A stretch of DNA of 64,000 nt from contig JACKHN010000008.1 of NCBI GenBank assembly GCA_020638975.1, positions 62,001-126,000 on the forward strand, given 5' to 3'. Position numbers and translations under genes: made by a program. This stretch comes from Planctomycetaceae bacterium. GTDB lineage: Bacteria > Planctomycetota > Planctomycetia > Pirellulales > Pirellulaceae. Below the pieces are notes generated by a model, which was given only the letters and a program-made list of their open reading frames with translations, had not been told where the DNA came from and did not search any database. Below are positions 61,560 to 64,000 of the stretch, piece after piece (the stretch's first letter is position 1; every line of letters begins with the position of its first letter).

Positions 61560-62287
61560 TGTCGCTTATCGAAATCACGAACGTCACGAAGCACTACCAC
61601 AAAGGCGACGAGACGATCACGCCGCTGGATGCTGTGTCGCTGAACATTGAGCAAGGAGAATTCATTTCCCTGATGGGAGCCAGCGGCACGGGGAAGTCCA
61701 CTTTGCTGAACCTGATCGCCAGCATCGACAAGCCCGACAGTGGCAGCATCGTCATCGATGGCACCGATATCACGCGGCTATCGCGCACGAAGCTCGCAAA
61801 CTGGCGAGCCGCCAACATGGGATACATCTTTCAAACACATAACCTTGTTCCCGTGTTGACGGCGTTCGAAAACATCGAACTACCACTGCTGCTGTTGCCC
61901 ATGTCACGAAGCGAGCGTCGCAGACGTGTCGAGATCGCCATGCAAGCCGTCGGAGTACTCGACCGGGCTAATCACTATCCACGTCAGATATCAGGCGGAC
62001 AGGAGCAGCGAGTGGGCATCGCCCGAGCCATCGTCGCTCACCCAAAAGTCGTCGTCGCCGACGAGCCGACGGGTGACCTTGATCCTGATACTTCCGATCA
62101 GATACTCGACCTTCTCAAACGCCTCAAAGAGCAATTGAACGTCACACTGTTGATGGTCACTCATGACGCCGAAGCAGCCCGGATCGCGGATAAGCAATTC
62201 CAACTCAACCATGGGAAACTCGTGCAGACCGGTGGGACAGAATCGAACCCGGCCGTATTGTCCGAAGCGCAGGAAGTGACGGGCTAA
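61559..62287 (+). CDS. ABC transporter ATP-binding protein (MacB/LolD type)
   Basis: A 242-residue ATPase. Walker A GASGTGKSTLLN, Q-loop YIFQTHNLVPVL, signature ISGGQEQRVGIARAI (with Glu-Gln where many have Gln-Gln), Walker B VVVADEPTGDLD and H-loop VTHDAE. It powers the two FtsX-type permeases. The start is set at 61559 (MSLIEITNVTKHYHKGDETI); the upstream frame is repeat DNA. It is followed 19 bp later by the second permease. Confidence 0.9.
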   Translation: MSLIEITNVTKHYHKGDETITPLDAVSLNIEQGEFISLMGASGTGKSTLLNLIASIDKPDSGSIVIDGTDITRLSRTKLANWRAANMGYIFQTHNLVPVLTAFENIELPLLLLPMSRSERRRRVEIAMQAVGVLDRANHYPRQISGGQEQRVGIARAIVAHPKVVVADEPTGDLDPDTSDQILDLLKRLKEQLNVTLLMVTHDAEAARIADKQFQLNHGKLVQTGGTESNPAVLSEAQEVTG

Positions 62288-62305
62288 ACCCCGCTACGTT
62301 AAACG

Positions 62306-63448
62306 ATGTTCAAATTTCTGCCTTATGTATTGAAGACGTTGTGGCGTCATCGTTCCCGTACACTCTTGACGGTGAGTGGCTCGGCTGTCGCTTTATTCGT
62401 GTTTTGTTTTGTGGGTGCGGTGCAGGAGGGGATGAACGATTTGCAGCGCCGGCAAGAGGCGAAGGGATCGCTCATCACGTTTCAAGCCAATAAGTTCTGC
62501 CCGGCCACAAGTCATCTGCCACAAGACTACGATCAGCAGATCGCGCGGTTGGATGGCGTGCGCGAAGTGGTCCCGATTCAGGTCTTCACGAACAACTGCC
62601 GAGCCAGTCTCGACGTGGTGGTATTCTACGGCGTGCCGCCCCAGAAACTTCGAGCGGCTCGCGACTTCCAGCTTGTTTCGGGCGATTGGTCTGAGTTCGA
62701 GCAGCATCAAGATGCCGCCGTCGTGGGTCGCGCGGTCGCGGCGCGCCGGGACATTAGCGTCGGCGACAAGTTTTCGATCGGAGATTTCTCCGTCAACGTG
62801 GCAGGAGTTTTCACAAGCGACGATCCTGCCGAGGAGAACTATATCTACTCGCACCTGGAATTCCTGCAACGCGGCAAGGGGATGGGGTTGGTCGGGACCG
62901 TGACTCAGTTGGAGATCTTGCTGGAGCCGGGAATCGACCCCATGACGAAGTGTGAAGAGATCGACGGCAAGTTCCGGGGCGGACCTGTTGAAACGGACAC
63001 GCGGCCCAAAGGCGTGTTCCAAGCGAAGAGTCTCGGTGACCTGGCGCAACTGATTGGAATGACACACTATCTCGGTTACGCCTGCGTCGGACTCGTGCTC
63101 TCGCTAGTCGCAACGACGACGATTATGTCGGTCGAAGACCGCATCAAAGAGCACGCCGTTCTGCAAACCATCGGATTTTCGGGACCGCGAGTTTTTCGTC
63201 TTGTGATGACCGAGAGCGTGTTGCTCAGTATCGCGGGTGGGCTCGTCGGCGTCAGCGCAGCCTTGCTCATACTTCAGATTAGCAGCCTGTCGGTCGGTGC
63301 AGAGGCCGTGACGATCTCGTTCACACCGTCGATTCGATTAGCGATCAGCGGGTTTGTCGTCGCTTGCGGCACCGGCGCAATAGCAGGAATTGCTCCGGCA
63401 ATTCACGCGGCAAGGGCGGAGATCGTACCGGCACTGCGGCAAGCGTAA
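62306..63448 (+). CDS. ABC transporter permease, MacB/FtsX type (second)
   Basis: A 380-residue permease with the same layout as the one at 58037: N-terminal helix (TLLTVSGSAVALFVFCFVGA), a periplasmic domain (about 45-250) and three C-terminal helices (255-280, 300-330, 345-370) with TTTIMSVEDRIKEHAVLQTI. Sequence identity to the first permease appears low outside the helices. It is the last gene of the cluster and converges with the P-II gene. Confidence 0.85.
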   Translation: MFKFLPYVLKTLWRHRSRTLLTVSGSAVALFVFCFVGAVQEGMNDLQRRQEAKGSLITFQANKFCPATSHLPQDYDQQIARLDGVREVVPIQVFTNNCRASLDVVVFYGVPPQKLRAARDFQLVSGDWSEFEQHQDAAVVGRAVAARRDISVGDKFSIGDFSVNVAGVFTSDDPAEENYIYSHLEFLQRGKGMGLVGTVTQLEILLEPGIDPMTKCEEIDGKFRGGPVETDTRPKGVFQAKSLGDLAQLIGMTHYLGYACVGLVLSLVATTTIMSVEDRIKEHAVLQTIGFSGPRVFRLVMTESVLLSIAGGLVGVSAALLILQISSLSVGAEAVTISFTPSIRLAISGFVVACGTGAIAGIAPAIHAARAEIVPALRQA

Positions 63449-63458
63449 TACGTCGCAG

Positions 63459-63800
63459 CTACGGCGCCGCGCTTGCAGGCTTTGGTGCTTCGACAATGTT
63501 CTCGAACGCATGCACCGGCATGACCATGATCTTGCCGTCGCCCATCCTGCCCGTGCGTGCGATTTCGACGATCATTCGCAAGATCTCGTCCACACGCGCA
63601 TCGTCCACCCACACGGCGATTTCGACTTTGGGGAGGAACGCCATCGAGTACTCGCTGTCGCCGTACTCATCGAGATAACTCTTTTGCCTGCCGTAGCCTT
63701 TGACTTCGCGAACCGTGAGAGCTTCCAGAGGCGCTCGTTTCAGACGATCGAGCAGCTTCTCGGCCAGAAACGGTTTAACGACTGCGACGATCTCTTTCAC
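63459..63800 (-). CDS. P-II-like signalling protein
   Basis: A 113-residue GlnB/GlnK-like protein. MKEIVAVVKPFLAEKLLDRL opens the fold; VREVKGYGRQKSYLDEYGDS is the T-loop region, and it lacks the usual uridylylated Tyr context (no KGR-x-Y pattern). ILRMIVEIARTGRMGDGKIM is the B-loop/ATP site with the TGxxGDGKI motif. P-II proteins bind ATP, ADP and 2-oxoglutarate. GTG start, ten bases after the ferredoxin stop, so the two are co-transcribed. Confidence 0.82.
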   Translation of the reverse strand: MKEIVAVVKPFLAEKLLDRLKRAPLEALTVREVKGYGRQKSYLDEYGDSEYSMAFLPKVEIAVWVDDARVDEILRMIVEIARTGRMGDGKIMVMPVHAFENIVEAPKPASAAP

Positions 63801-63810
63801 GAATCACGGC

Positions 63811-64000
63811 TTAGCTAAAGAAGTTTTCGCCGAACAAGTTCACTTCTGGTCCACTCTCGACTTCGATGTCGCCATTGATCTGCGTCATGCAAGCCAATCG
63901 CATGTTGTCTTCGTGGCCGATGTATGCCAGACACGGGATCGGATCCGGCGGGAAACCAGGGGTCTTGAAGCGGAGTTGCTCGCGTTTCGTCAGTTGATTT
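63811..64000 (-). CDS. 2Fe-2S ferredoxin, C-terminal part (runs off right edge)
   Basis: The last 63 codons of a protein ending CLAYIGHEDNMRLACMTQIN ... GDIEVESG. The RLAC context with a downstream GDI segment is the C-terminal cluster ligand region of plant-type 2Fe-2S ferredoxins. Only the C-terminus is visible, so the length and any further domain are unknown. It is upstream of, and close to, the P-II gene. Confidence 0.6.
   Translation of the reverse strand, partial: NQLTKREQLRFKTPGFPPDPIPCLAYIGHEDNMRLACMTQINGDIEVESGPEVNLFGENFFS

Noticed and set aside
1..64000. tRNA, rRNA or known riboswitch
   Set aside because: No cloverleaf, rRNA-like or riboswitch motif was seen by eye in the gaps; a covariance-model scan would be needed to exclude small RNAs.

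Overview
The window looks like chromosomal DNA of a planctomycete, most likely in the Pirellulales. This is inferred from gene content: a BBP7 beta-barrel protein, a DUF1549/DUF1553 cytochrome-type protein beside a cytochrome c/WD40 protein, an exported sulfatase, a two-domain DUF1080 protein, and a giant DUF11 repeat protein with an N-terminal FEPLENRRLLA motif. There is no rRNA, tRNA or CRISPR array that I can see. Many intergenic gaps hold long hairpins, also common in this group.

Layout. 1-5.1 kb: surface proteins (DUF11 repeat giant running off the left edge, BBP7 protein). 5.4-18.6 kb: a divergently arranged nitrogen-compound island. On the minus strand are a PuuR-like XRE/cupin regulator, a sodium:solute symporter, a TrkA_C membrane protein and a succinate-semialdehyde dehydrogenase. 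On the plus strand are a GABA-type aminotransferase, a nitrilase-family amidohydrolase, a 951-residue Orn/Lys/Arg-type decarboxylase, an ATP-grasp ligase, an amidohydrolase and a C45 acyltransferase. The last four overlap or nearly abut. The set resembles a polyamine or amino-acid to GABA to succinate route with an unfamiliar ATP-grasp/C45 branch. 18.7-20.7 kb: a group II intron, apparently inserted into the hairpin between two convergent genes. 20.8-24.1 kb: one 1105-residue protein that fuses 2-oxoacid dehydrogenase E1 alpha and beta, a lipoyl domain and a KAS III. 24.4-28.7 kb: phosphoesterase, M81 peptidase, DapA-family lyase and esterase. 28.9-31.2 kb: NfeD-like protein plus flotillin. 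31.4-45.4 kb: housekeeping genes (pyrE, UDG, der) among planctomycete secreted proteins. 45.6-57.4 kb: assorted hydrolases, an RND/MMPL exporter and a GntP permease.

57.5-63.4 kb holds the most unusual locus: a Cys-rich exported protein, an FtsX-type permease, a lipoprotein with an in-frame UGA after a Cys motif, a membrane fusion protein, an ABC ATPase and a second permease. The lipoprotein frame stays open for 64 codons past the UGA, and a hairpin suitable for a bacterial SECIS lies 14 nt after it, so a selenocysteine lipoprotein is the likely reading. The same locus is riddled with degenerate 7-bp repeats that sit at start codons, inside a signal peptide and inside the adaptor gene. The right edge carries a P-II protein and the C-terminus of a 2Fe-2S ferredoxin.

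Family assignments come from recognising motifs by eye; no database search was run.
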